DNA of 5,740 nt from Treponema sp. UBA7570 (GCA_002477955.1 DLLE01000058.1:1-5740); one strand, 5' to 3'. Positions 1-5,740 are shown, counted from the stretch's first letter. The notes: generated by a model not told the origin, from the sequence alone. Made by a program: numbers and translations.

Positions 1-86
1 TCGAAAATCATACGGCAATAGAACTTTACGCCGGTGGCGGCGAGCTGTTCGGACGCTCCTGGGCAAAAAAGAAAAGCTCCAACTGA
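1..86 (+). CDS. C-terminal end of an unrecognised protein (5' truncated by window edge)
   Basis: Frame 3 is open from the window edge to a TGA at 84-86 and gives a 27-residue tail containing IELYAGGGELFGRSW followed by a lysine-rich end. Its codons (GAA, CTT, GGC, CGC, AAA) match those of the clear genes further right. The alternative frame 2, open to 148, gives an arginine-rich peptide that looks like a shadow. I do not recognise the family from so short a tail and assign no function. It reads toward the repeat-rich stretch that follows and converges on the XRE gene. Only the last part of the gene is visible, so both the frame and the reality of this CDS are moderately uncertain. Confidence 0.45.
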   Translation, partial: ENHTAIELYAGGGELFGRSWAKKKSSN

Positions 87-131
87 TGTGCGGCAAAGTT
101 ACCCAGATACTTGAGTCGTATTTACCATGGA

Positions 132-146
132 AGTTGCGGCGCAACT
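132..146. repeat. Small perfect inverted repeat AGTTGC-GGC-GCAACT
   Basis: Two perfect 6-base arms (132-137 and 141-146) flank a 3-base loop. The right arm overlaps the left arm of the larger hairpin at 142-182, so the two structures would compete. No T-run follows, so it is not an intrinsic terminator. Confidence 0.6.
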
Positions 147-182
147 AGCTAGGAAACTGCGATGCAAGTATCTAGGTAGTTG
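142..182. repeat. Bulged hairpin, attC-like or dispersed intergenic repeat
   Basis: The outer arms CAACTAGCTAG (142-152) and CTAGGTAGTTG (172-182) are complementary except at one position. Inside them ACTGC (156-160) pairs with GC-A-AGT (164-169), leaving a GAT loop and one bulged A. The result is a long imperfect hairpin with an internal unpaired zone and an extrahelical base, ending in CAAC and GTTG. That layout is what integron attC sites show, but the flanking 7-mers (GCGCAAC at 139-145, GTTGAGA at 179-185) do not strictly fit RYYYAAC and GTTRRRY. A short intergenic repeat family is an equally good reading. The structure is seen directly; the identity is inferred. Confidence 0.5.
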
Positions 183-192
183 AGATGCAAGT
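161..192. repeat. Direct repeat of GATGCAAGT, period 23
   Basis: GATGCAAGT occurs at 161-169 and again at 184-192. In addition AGATACTTG at 105-113 is the exact reverse complement of CAAGTATCT at 165-173. With the hairpin at 142-182 these make 105-192 a compact cluster of nested repeats that no gene explains. Confidence 0.55.
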
Positions 193-207
193 TCTAAAAA
201 AATAGTA

Positions 208-531
208 TTATTTCTTCAAAAATTCTTCCATTGTGTCAACAAGCTCGCTGAAATTTGAGCGCAGGCGTTTCATAAGCTCCTGGGTGCGTTTTGTGTCGTA
301 GGAAACGTTTGTTTTTGGCGGAAGCAGCAGCTCGTAAGGCTCAACTTCAAGCGCGTTTGCAATGGAAACTAAGGTTTCAAAAGAACCCCATTTCTTGCCG
401 TTTTCGATGTCGCTGATAAACGGACTGCTTAAATTTGAAAGCTCTGCAAGTTTTTCTTGGCTTAATTTTTTTTCTGTTCTGATTCTTTTTATATTTTCAA
501 TATAAAGTTTATTCAATTCATCCTTATTCAT
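208..531 (-). CDS. XRE-family helix-turn-helix transcriptional regulator
   Basis: This encodes a 107-residue cytoplasmic DNA-binding protein. An HTH domain of the XRE/Cro-CI type occupies about residues 10-70: helix 2 around LSQEKLAELSN (23-33), recognition helix around SSPFISDIENG (35-45), then the typical GSFETLVSIANALEVEPYELL stretch split over 49-69. The remaining 35 residues are charged and probably helical, perhaps for dimerisation. The start at 531 is the first Met of the frame and gives a complete HTH, but no clear Shine-Dalgarno precedes it (only a weak A-rich CTGACAAA). The gene is divergent from mod across 159 bases containing palindromes, so it probably controls mod, itself, or both, like the controller (C) proteins of some type II R-M systems. 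That role is inference; it could also be an unrelated neighbour. Confidence 0.9.
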   Translation of the reverse strand: MNKDELNKLYIENIKRIRTEKKLSQEKLAELSNLSSPFISDIENGKKWGSFETLVSIANALEVEPYELLLPPKTNVSYDTKRTQELMKRLRSNFSELVDTMEEFLKK

Positions 532-576
532 TTTGTCAGTTTAAATTCGCTGAAAGTTAGAATGAATAAACGAAGT

Positions 577-624
577 GATAGTAAATTTAATTAAAGCGGC
601 AACTTTTATAACCGATAGTTAAAT
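577..624. repeat. Imperfect direct repeat GATAGT(T)AAAT in the divergent region
   Basis: GATAGTAAAT at 577-586 recurs as GATAGTTAAAT at 614-624, differing by one inserted T. The copies are 37 bases apart and sit between the two gene starts. They could be a second class of regulator site, but they are short and AT-rich, so this is weak. Confidence 0.25.
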
Positions 625-638
625 CATATAGCGAATTT

Positions 639-644
639 TATAAT
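639..644 (+). promoter_or_regulatory. Probable -10 element of the mod promoter (TATAAT)
   Basis: A consensus TATAAT sits 46 bases before the mod start codon, which would place transcription start near 651 and give a leader of about 40 bases. No good -35 is visible at the right distance (around 616-622 the sequence is AGTTAA-like), so the promoter may be weak or activator-dependent. Its right end overlaps the palindrome at 642-661. Confidence 0.45.
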
Positions 645-661
645 TATTTAGCTAAATAATT
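642..661. promoter_or_regulatory. 20-bp perfect palindrome, likely operator for mod
   Basis: AATTATTTAG followed by CTAAATAATT is a perfect palindrome with no central spacer. It overlaps the end of the TATAAT at 639-644 and the predicted start of transcription, the classic position for repressor occlusion. AGCGAA (630-635) and TTCGCT (661-666) extend it asymmetrically. The XRE protein encoded next door is the obvious candidate ligand. The palindrome is seen directly; operator function is inferred. A hairpin in the mod leader is an alternative. Confidence 0.5.
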
Positions 662-690
662 TCGCTTTTAGTTACCTTTCGGAGCGTAAA

Positions 691-2721
691 ATGCCATTCA
701 CTGATTCACTGGAAACAAACGCGCTAAAATCAAAAATTGAAGAAATATTAAAGACTGTTCCTGATTTTGTAACTCAGGGCGGAGAGCTGAAGCTCAACAT
801 AATAAAAAATGCGGCGGAAAACGGAGATGAAAAACTTCTTGCGCCTCTGCTGAAAAATGCCGCCACAAAAAAGGTTTTCTTCAAGCCTGTTCTGGACAGT
901 TTTGTTTTTGAGAGCGCAAAATTCAAGGAGATTTTGGAATATTCAAGCGGCTGCAACTCGTATTCAAAATATCTTGGGCAGAAAATCGGGCTTTACTTTG
1001 GAGATTCCGCGCTTACAGACAGAAGCGAAGTCGTGCTGAATTTTCCGTTCAAGGACTGCGTGCTTGAAGGCGGACAGAGCAAAGAGGACGGTCTTGACGC
1101 ATATTTTGAATGGGACGAAAAACTCCAGGATTTTACAGAAAAGAAATCAAAACGACGCGAAGTTTTTTACAACGAGATTCTGGCCCAGGACGAAATCGAC
1201 AATCTTTTTAGCCCGAAGGCATTCTGCAAAGCAAAACGATTTGAGCGTAATTCAAATGAAGCAGTTGAGCCTGCCGAAACCTCGCATCTTAAGCGCAATG
1301 CCGAAATAAACAGAAAGCGCGGACTTAGCGACGACACAATCACCGACAACCTGATAATAAAAGGAAACAACCTGCTTGCGCTGCACTCGCTCAAAAAGGG
1401 ATTCGCCGGAAAAATCAAGCTGATTTATATTGACCCTCCGTATAACACGGGAAACGACGGCTTTGCCTACAACGACAACTTCAATCATTCAAGCTGGCTC
1501 ACGTTCATGAAAAACCGTCTGGAAGTTGCGAGGGAACTGCTGAAGGAAGATGGAGTGATTTTTGTACAAATTGATAATTCTCCAAGTGATTTACAAAATT
1601 CACCTGAGTTTGGCTATTTATTGGTTTTGATGGATATGATTTTTAAGAGAACTAATTATCTTACAACACTGACATGGAGAAAAAAAGGAAACGCTAGCAA
1701 TACACAAGATGGAATTGGAACAATAACAGAATCAATTCTAATGTATGCAAAGAATATAAATGAAGTATCCATAAATATTTTAGATTTTAAACGTCGTTAT
1801 GATTATTCTGATGAGAATGGAGGGTATAATTTAGAAGTTCCAATTAAAACAAATGATGGTGATTATGAACGAAAGACCATGAAATTTGAAATAAAAACTC
1901 CAGAAGGAACTTTTTTACCGCCAGAAGGAAAAAGATGGACTTTAGGAAGAGAAACAATGGAAGACATCGTAAAATTAAAAAAATATGAAATTAAAAATGG
2001 AATATTTAAAGTGAAAAAATATAGAGAAGATTATAAAAAAGGCGATGGAAAACTTTTTAATAATTTGTTGCTTGAACAAGGCTCATTAAAATCTGCGAAA
2101 ACAGAATTAGAAAAACTTGGATTTAGAAGAGAAAATTTTAATAGTCCAAAGCCAGAATCTTTAATTAAGCAACTTCTTCAAATCTCCACTTCTCCTTCCG
2201 ACATCGTGCTTGATTACCATTTGGGCAGTGGAACAACCGCCGCAGTCGCGCATAAAATGAGCCGCCAGTATATCGGTGTTGAGCAGATGGACTACATCGA
2301 AAGTGTTGCTGTTGAGCGGCTTAAAAAAGTAATCTGCGGAGAACAAGGCGGAATCTCAAAATCCGTGGGCTGGCAAGGCGGCGGCTCGTTTGTCTATATG
2401 GAGCTTGCAAAGAAAAACGAGCGTGCGGCAAAGCTTATTTCCTCATGCAAAAATCTTTGTGAGCTAGTAAAAATATTCGACACGTTGAGCAAAAAATATT
2501 TTCTTCATTACAACGTTCGCGTAAAGGAATTCAGAAACGAGGTAGTGACCAGTGGGAAATTTGCTTCTCTCCCGCTTGAACGCCAAAAAGAAATGTTCAT
2601 CCGCATGCTGGACTTAAATCAGCTTTATTTGAATGTCTCCGACCGCCACGACACCACAGCTGGACTTGCCCAAAACGATATCGCATTCACCGAAGATTTT
2701 TACAGATTGAAGAACGACTAA
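691..2721 (+). CDS. mod: Type III R-M system adenine-specific DNA methyltransferase, Mod subunit
   Basis: This is a 676-residue beta-class N6-adenine methyltransferase that uses S-adenosylmethionine and also supplies target recognition to the restriction complex. Catalytic motif IV is DPPY at 248-251, within KLIYIDPPYNTG. The conserved VIFVQID segment is at 289-295, and the cofactor motif DYHLGSGTT is at 508-516. DPPY preceding the cofactor motif is the beta-class order, with the target-recognition region between them (about 296-490). Residues 1-200 are the N-terminal extension common in type III Mod proteins, and 550-676 form a C-terminal domain. The start at 691 has GGAG at 681-684, six bases upstream. 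The motif reads H-L-G-S-G rather than the usual F-x-G-x-G, a variant I believe occurs in active relatives. The central part is much more AT-rich than the ends. Partner Res lies downstream after the TA pair. Confidence 0.95.
   Translation: MPFTDSLETNALKSKIEEILKTVPDFVTQGGELKLNIIKNAAENGDEKLLAPLLKNAATKKVFFKPVLDSFVFESAKFKEILEYSSGCNSYSKYLGQKIGLYFGDSALTDRSEVVLNFPFKDCVLEGGQSKEDGLDAYFEWDEKLQDFTEKKSKRREVFYNEILAQDEIDNLFSPKAFCKAKRFERNSNEAVEPAETSHLKRNAEINRKRGLSDDTITDNLIIKGNNLLALHSLKKGFAGKIKLIYIDPPYNTGNDGFAYNDNFNHSSWLTFMKNRLEVARELLKEDGVIFVQIDNSPSDLQNSPEFGYLLVLMDMIFKRTNYLTTLTWRKKGNASNTQDGIGTITESILMYAKNINEVSINILDFKRRYDYSDENGGYNLEVPIKTNDGDYERKTMKFEIKTPEGTFLPPEGKRWTLGRETMEDIVKLKKYEIKNGIFKVKKYREDYKKGDGKLFNNLLLEQGSLKSAKTELEKLGFRRENFNSPKPESLIKQLLQISTSPSDIVLDYHLGSGTTAAVAHKMSRQYIGVEQMDYIESVAVERLKKVICGEQGGISKSVGWQGGGSFVYMELAKKNERAAKLISSCKNLCELVKIFDTLSKKYFLHYNVRVKEFRNEVVTSGKFASLPLERQKEMFIRMLDLNQLYLNVSDRHDTTAGLAQNDIAFTEDFYRLKND
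1555..2185 (+). other. AT-rich target-recognition segment of mod, probable recombinational replacement
   Basis: Within mod, about residues 289-499 show an abrupt composition change. Bases 1981-2040 contain 8 G/C out of 60 (13%), while 2221-2280 contain 33 of 60 (55%) and 1381-1440 contain 28 of 60 (47%). Arginine codons in the segment are mostly AGA, against CGC and CGT in the flanks. The edges fall in conserved parts of the protein (VIFVQID on the left, SPSDIVLDYHLGSGTT on the right), as expected if homologous recombination swapped a recognition domain from another Mod allele. Edges are approximate (about 20 bases either side). The shift is seen; its cause is inferred. Confidence 0.7.
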
Positions 2722-2734
2722 AATGATGTATAAT
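2707..2734 (+). promoter_or_regulatory. Probable promoter of the TA pair (TTGAAG-N16-TATAAT)
   Basis: TTGAAG at 2707-2712 lies 16 bases before a consensus TATAAT at 2729-2734, predicting a start near 2741. The -35 lies inside the last codons of mod. A short inverted repeat TGAT (2724-2727) and ATCA (2733-2736) covers the -10 and could be part of a site for the antitoxin-toxin complex, although four-base arms are weak evidence. This would let the TA genes, and perhaps res, be transcribed independently of mod. Confidence 0.5.
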
Positions 2735-2741
2735 CAACTTT

Positions 2742-2747
2742 AGGAGG
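2742..2747 (+). promoter_or_regulatory. Strong Shine-Dalgarno AGGAGG of the antitoxin gene
   Basis: A full AGGAGG lies seven bases before the ATG at 2755 and fixes that start. It is clearly the best ribosome binding site in the window, which fits the need for antitoxin to be made in excess over toxin. Confidence 0.85.
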
Positions 2748-2754
2748 CGGACTC

Positions 2755-2994
2755 ATGGAAACTTTGACGTTAAAAAAAGAAGCGATTGACATTATAAATG
2801 AACTTCCTGACAGCAAAATTCAGGCTGTCGTGCAATTCGCGCAGTTTATCTTGAAATATGACAACCCGGCTTTTCAGATGGAAGAAAACAAGAGGAATAC
2901 GCTAGCGACTTTATGCGGCTCAATAGATGACAGCTCTTTTGTGAGACCTTCTCAGCCTCTGCTTTCCGATGATGCAGAAAGGAAGATTATATAA
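2755..2994 (+). CDS. Antitoxin of a VapBC-type TA pair (VapB/DUF2281-like)
   Basis: This 79-residue acidic protein starts METLTLKKEAIDIINELPD and continues with a helical stretch to about residue 33 (KIQAVVQFAQFI), resembling small antitoxins of the DUF2281/VapB kind. The tail (about 45-79) holds a GSIDD segment and ends SDDAERKII; in this family the C-terminal part typically wraps and blocks the toxin's active site. Its TAA at 2992-2994 shares one base with the ATG of the PIN toxin gene, the tight coupling usual for TA pairs. The family call rests on size, pattern and position next to a PIN toxin, not on a decisive motif. No classical ribbon-helix-helix or AbrB fold is obvious, so its DNA-binding mode is unclear. 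Confidence 0.8.
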   Translation: METLTLKKEAIDIINELPDSKIQAVVQFAQFILKYDNPAFQMEENKRNTLATLCGSIDDSSFVRPSQPLLSDDAERKII

Positions 2995-3389
2995 TGTATT
3001 TTCTTGACACAAATACTTGCATAGATTTTCTTCGGAATCTTTCGGAAAGTGTGCGGAGTCGTTTTCTGTCAATTCCTCTAAATGAAATAAAAATTCCTGT
3101 TGTTGTAAAAGCGGAACTTTTGCTCGGAGCATACAAAAGTACTAAAACAGAAACTCTTGAGCGGACAAAACAATTTTTAGAACTGTTTGAAGTGATTCCT
3201 TTTGCAGATGAGATGTCCTATACCTACGCGAAAATCAGAAAAGAACTTGAAGTGAAAGGAAACAAAATTGGTGCAAATGATTTATTTATCGCGGCGGCAG
3301 CTTTAAATAAAGGCGCAGTTCTTGTTACGCATAATACACGTGAATTTATCCGTATTGACGGACTGCAACTGGACGACTGGAATATTTAA
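2994..3389 (+). CDS. vapC: PIN-domain ribonuclease toxin, VapC family
   Basis: This 131-residue protein covers the whole PIN domain. Acidic residues expected to bind catalytic metal are present: D5 in FLDTNTCID, E41 in KAELLLGA, and D96 in GANDLFIAAAA. They are followed by LVTHNTREF (110-118), whose N114 stands near the fourth position of the site. The spacing and the DTNxxID, ELxxGA and NDxxIAA signatures fit the VapC family, endoribonucleases that stop translation, often by cutting tRNA or rRNA. All key residues are intact, so the toxin is probably active. The start overlaps the antitoxin stop by one base and has AAAGGAAG at 2978-2985 eight bases upstream. It sits between mod and res on the same strand. 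The cellular RNA target cannot be read from the sequence. Confidence 0.93.
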   Translation: MYFLDTNTCIDFLRNLSESVRSRFLSIPLNEIKIPVVVKAELLLGAYKSTKTETLERTKQFLELFEVIPFADEMSYTYAKIRKELEVKGNKIGANDLFIAAAALNKGAVLVTHNTREFIRIDGLQLDDWNI

Positions 3390-3392
3390 ACA

Positions 3393-5740
3393 ATGCTTTA
3401 CGAAATAATTGAAAATCAGAAAGACACGCTATATCCCGAAGATTACGAAATTCCTTCATACATAACGGACAACCTGAAATTTCCGCTTTATGAGTGGCAG
3501 AAAACCGCGCTGGAAAATTTTCTTATAAACGAAAGAACGCGCTCAATCAAGACAAAAAAAGGAGCCGTGTTGCCGCCGAACCATCTTATGTTCAATATGG
3601 CGACAGGAAGCGGAAAAACGCTGATTATGGCGGCTCTGATTCTTTACTATTACAAGCAGGGCTTCCGCAATTTTATTTTCTTTGTGAACCAGAATGCGAT
3701 TCTTGGAAAAACTCAGGCGAATTTTATAGACAAAAACCACAGCAAATATCTTTTTAAGGAAAATGTTGTGATTGACGGTGTGCCGCTGAATTTCAAGGAA
3801 GTCGAGATGTTCAGCAGTTCCTGCGATGCGCAGACTGTCCAGATAAAATTCACGACAATCCAGAAACTTCACAACGACATCTACAAGGAAAGTGAGAATT
3901 CCCTTCTGCTTTCGGATTTGCAAAAGCGCGACATTGTTTTGCTTGGCGATGAGGCTCATCACCTGAATGCGGCGACACTGAAAAAGAATTCTGCCGTTTC
4001 CGCTTCTTATGCAAGCGAGGAAAACGGAACTTTTTCCGACATCTCTTTTTTGGGCGAGTTGAAAGACAGTTCAAAAGATGAGGACGTTGAACGCTCCTGG
4101 GAAACGACAGTTTGTCATTACATTCTGAACAAGGGCGGAAAATCTGCTGGGCAGAATAAAAATGTGCTTCTGGAATTCACCGCGACGATTCCGGAGACCG
4201 AAGCCGCTCAGAAAAAATATGAAGACAAGATAATCACAAAATTCGCGCTCAAAGAATTTGTTGAAGCCGGATGCACAAAGCATATCCGTCTTGTTCGCTC
4301 AAATCTTGAGACAAAAGAGCGCATTTTGCAGGCGTTGCTTTTAAATTGGTACAGATATTCAATCGCGCTTAAATACGGAATTGCAAATTTTAAGCCAGTA
4401 ATCTTGTTTCGCAGCAAGACGATTGATGAGTCAAAGTCCGACTATCAGAAATTCCTTGAACTGTGCAAAAATGTAACTGCTGACGATTTTGATTTTATAA
4501 AGAGAATTTCTTCGGCTCAAAAGATGAATCCATTCGAGCCGGGAACGGACGATATTTCTGATGCATACAACCTGGATGGAAAAATCTTTGAGCGCATAAA
4601 CGGTTATATGAACAAAAATCAATTTTCCTATGGCACGGTGGCGCAGTTTATAAAGGAAAATTTCGGCGAGCGAAATGTAATCATAACGAACAGCAAGTCC
4701 AACAAGACAAAAAAAGAAAAGACCGACGGCGAAACTGACCGCCTGTTGAACAGCCTTGAGGATTCGGCAAACCACATAAGGGCGATTTTTACAGTTCAGC
4801 GGCTTACGGAAGGCTGGGACGTTCTGAACCTTTACGATATTGTGCGTCTGTATTCCGGGCGCGACACGGATTTTAAAAGCAAAAAAGCCGGAAGCAGCAC
4901 AACAAGCGAAGTTCAGCTTATCGGGCGCGGCGTGCGGTATTTTCCTTTTGAATATGAAGGCAAGGAAAAGAGCCGCCGCAAGTTTGACAATGATTTGCAG
5001 AACGAGCTTAGAATTCTAGAGGAATTTTATTTCCATAGCGACGATGATGTTAAATATATAAGCGAGCTTTCGCAGGAGCTTAAGCGCACTGGAATTATAA
5101 GCGACACAAGAACGCAGAAAACTTTCCGCATAAAGGAGAATTCAAGAAAAGAACTTGAAAAACTTTATCTTTTTGTGAACGAGCGGAAGGAAAATCCAGA
5201 ACGAAGATTGCGAACTTTGCCCGATGACTTCAAGAATATTCCGCCTTTTGAACACGACCTGACGACTTCACTGTATTCAAATATCCGAGCCGTAAATTTT
5301 CAAGGCGGTGACGAAGAGTTTTTGGCTGCGGACTCTCAGAATATTTTTACAGAAACTTTTACATTTGCAGATTTTATAGACGGTTACAGAAATATCTACA
5401 CAAAGGCAATGCACGTTTTGAACACGAATCCCGCGTCATATTTCAGCTTTGAGAATCTCCGCAATAAATTCAATATCTGCAGCACGGAAGATTTTTTTAG
5501 CTTTATAAAGGACATAAAAATCACTTTGAAACGCGACGCGGAATTTTCCGACATTCCGAACAAAAAAATTTTGGAAATGTTTGAAGAATTCTTCTTGTAT
5601 TGCCAGAAAAATCTTGAAAGCTACGACAATCCGTTTGTGGGAAGCGATTTTAAGCTCGTTCCGTTTTCAGAATGTTTTGCGGCGGAAAAAGAAAAACTTA
5701 TAAATATTGACGGAAAAAATACTGAAACTTTGGAAAACAA
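3393..5740 (+). CDS. res: Type III restriction enzyme Res subunit, helicase part (3' truncated by window edge)
   Basis: The frame from ATG at 3393 stays open to the window end, giving 782 residues and no stop. It is an SF2 DEAD/DEAH translocase with motifs in order: LYEWQ (Q36) near the N-terminus, Walker A ATGSGKT at 70-76, Walker B DEAHH at 186-190, TAT at 263-265, PVILFRSK at 335-342, RLTEGWDVLN at 470-479, and QLIGRGVR at 508-515. These are all expected for the ATP-driven Res subunit that cuts DNA with Mod. Known Res proteins are roughly 950-1000 residues with a PD-(D/E)xK nuclease near the C-terminus, so that part lies beyond the window and cannot be judged. No frameshift or stop interrupts the visible part. 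The start is three bases after the toxin stop and has no clear Shine-Dalgarno, suggesting translational coupling. Confidence 0.93.
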   Translation, partial: MLYEIIENQKDTLYPEDYEIPSYITDNLKFPLYEWQKTALENFLINERTRSIKTKKGAVLPPNHLMFNMATGSGKTLIMAALILYYYKQGFRNFIFFVNQNAILGKTQANFIDKNHSKYLFKENVVIDGVPLNFKEVEMFSSSCDAQTVQIKFTTIQKLHNDIYKESENSLLLSDLQKRDIVLLGDEAHHLNAATLKKNSAVSASYASEENGTFSDISFLGELKDSSKDEDVERSWETTVCHYILNKGGKSAGQNKNVLLEFTATIPETEAAQKKYEDKIITKFALKEFVEAGCTKHIRLVRSNLETKERILQALLLNWYRYSIALKYGIANFKPVILFRSKTIDESKSDYQKFLELCKNVTADDFDFIKRISSAQKMNPFEPGTDDISDAYNLDGKIFERINGYMNKNQFSYGTVAQFIKENFGERNVIITNSKSNKTKKEKTDGETDRLLNSLEDSANHIRAIFTVQRLTEGWDVLNLYDIVRLYSGRDTDFKSKKAGSSTTSEVQLIGRGVRYFPFEYEGKEKSRRKFDNDLQNELRILEEFYFHSDDDVKYISELSQELKRTGIISDTRTQKTFRIKENSRKELEKLYLFVNERKENPERRLRTLPDDFKNIPPFEHDLTTSLYSNIRAVNFQGGDEEFLAADSQNIFTETFTFADFIDGYRNIYTKAMHVLNTNPASYFSFENLRNKFNICSTEDFFSFIKDIKITLKRDAEFSDIPNKKILEMFEEFFLYCQKNLESYDNPFVGSDFKLVPFSECFAAEKEKLINIDGKNTETLEN

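Larger units (their letters stand above)
543..666. repeat. Three TTCGCT boxes flanking the divergent promoter region
   Basis: AAATTCGCT (543-551) lies next to the XRE start. Its exact reverse complement AGCGAATTT is at 630-638, and a near copy AATTTCGCT is at 658-666. The first and second form a perfect 9-base inverted pair about 80 bases apart; the second and third bracket the palindrome at 642-661. Placement at both ends of the divergent region fits binding sites for the neighbouring regulator, possibly with looping. The region is AT-rich, so some of the similarity could be chance. Confidence 0.4.

Noticed and set aside
127..183. Small ORF beginning MEVAAQLARKL, 18 codons, within the repeat cluster
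   Set aside because: It has no ribosome binding site and lies entirely over the nested repeats, so it is best explained as chance translation of the repeat.
142..200. Intrinsic terminator for the XRE gene or the upstream gene
   Set aside because: On the plus strand the hairpin is followed by an A-run, not T. On the minus strand the T-run (about 196-202) precedes the hairpin instead of following it.
691..2721. Simple-sequence repeat tract giving on/off phase variation of mod, as in some phasevarions
   Set aside because: I saw no long homopolymer or tandem short repeat in mod or its leader. Variation by domain exchange is the better-supported idea here.
2920..3132. 70-residue minus-strand ORF across the antitoxin-toxin junction
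   Set aside because: It is antisense to both TA genes, whose frames, ribosome binding sites and motifs are convincing.
3494..3757. 87-residue plus-strand ORF in another frame
   Set aside because: It overlaps the Walker A region of res in a shifted frame and has a lysine/arginine-rich shadow composition.
3543..3962. 139-residue ORF on the minus strand
   Set aside because: It lies fully opposite the helicase motifs of res, which is clearly the coding strand, and its sequence shows no recognisable domain.
4431..4775. 114-residue minus-strand ORF with hydrophobic stretches
   Set aside because: It is antisense to the intact res frame. The apparent hydrophobic runs come from the reverse complement of Lys/Glu/Asn-rich codons.
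1..5740. CRISPR array, tRNA or rRNA genes, insertion sequence
   Set aside because: No regularly spaced repeats, no cloverleaf-like sequence, and no transposase or paired terminal repeats were seen.

Overview
The window holds most of a type III restriction-modification (R-M) locus with two unusual additions. A divergently transcribed XRE-family regulator lies upstream, and a VapBC-type toxin-antitoxin (TA) pair is inserted between the methyltransferase gene (mod) and the restriction subunit gene (res). Moderate GC, a mixed codon style (AAA, GAA and CTT alongside CGC and GCG) and the general look of the proteins suggest a host-associated bacterium, possibly a treponeme or other spirochaete. No marker gene settles this, so it is a weak guess.

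Layout. Bases 1-86 look like the last codons of an unrecognised upstream gene. Bases 87-207 carry no convincing gene but are dense in short inverted and direct repeats, including a bulged hairpin that resembles an integron attC or a dispersed intergenic repeat. Bases 208-531 (minus) encode a 107-residue XRE regulator. Bases 532-690 are a divergent control region with a consensus TATAAT, a 20-bp perfect palindrome overlapping it, and three TTCGCT boxes. Bases 691-2721 encode Mod, whose central target-recognition part is strikingly AT-rich compared with both ends. Bases 2755-2994 and 2994-3389 encode the antitoxin and PIN-domain toxin, with their own probable promoter inside the end of mod. Res begins at 3393, three bases after the toxin stop, and runs off the right edge. 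Its helicase motifs are visible, but the expected C-terminal nuclease domain is outside the window.

How the parts may work together. Mod would methylate adenine in the target site and pair with Res to form the ATP-dependent restriction complex. The regulator and palindrome are placed to control mod. The TA pair has its own promoter and strong ribosome binding site. Because res follows the toxin so closely and lacks a clear ribosome binding site, Res output may depend on toxin translation and on TA autoregulation. The locus would then combine phage defence, a probable swapped recognition domain and a built-in addiction module. The gene identities are well supported by motifs. The regulatory links are inference.
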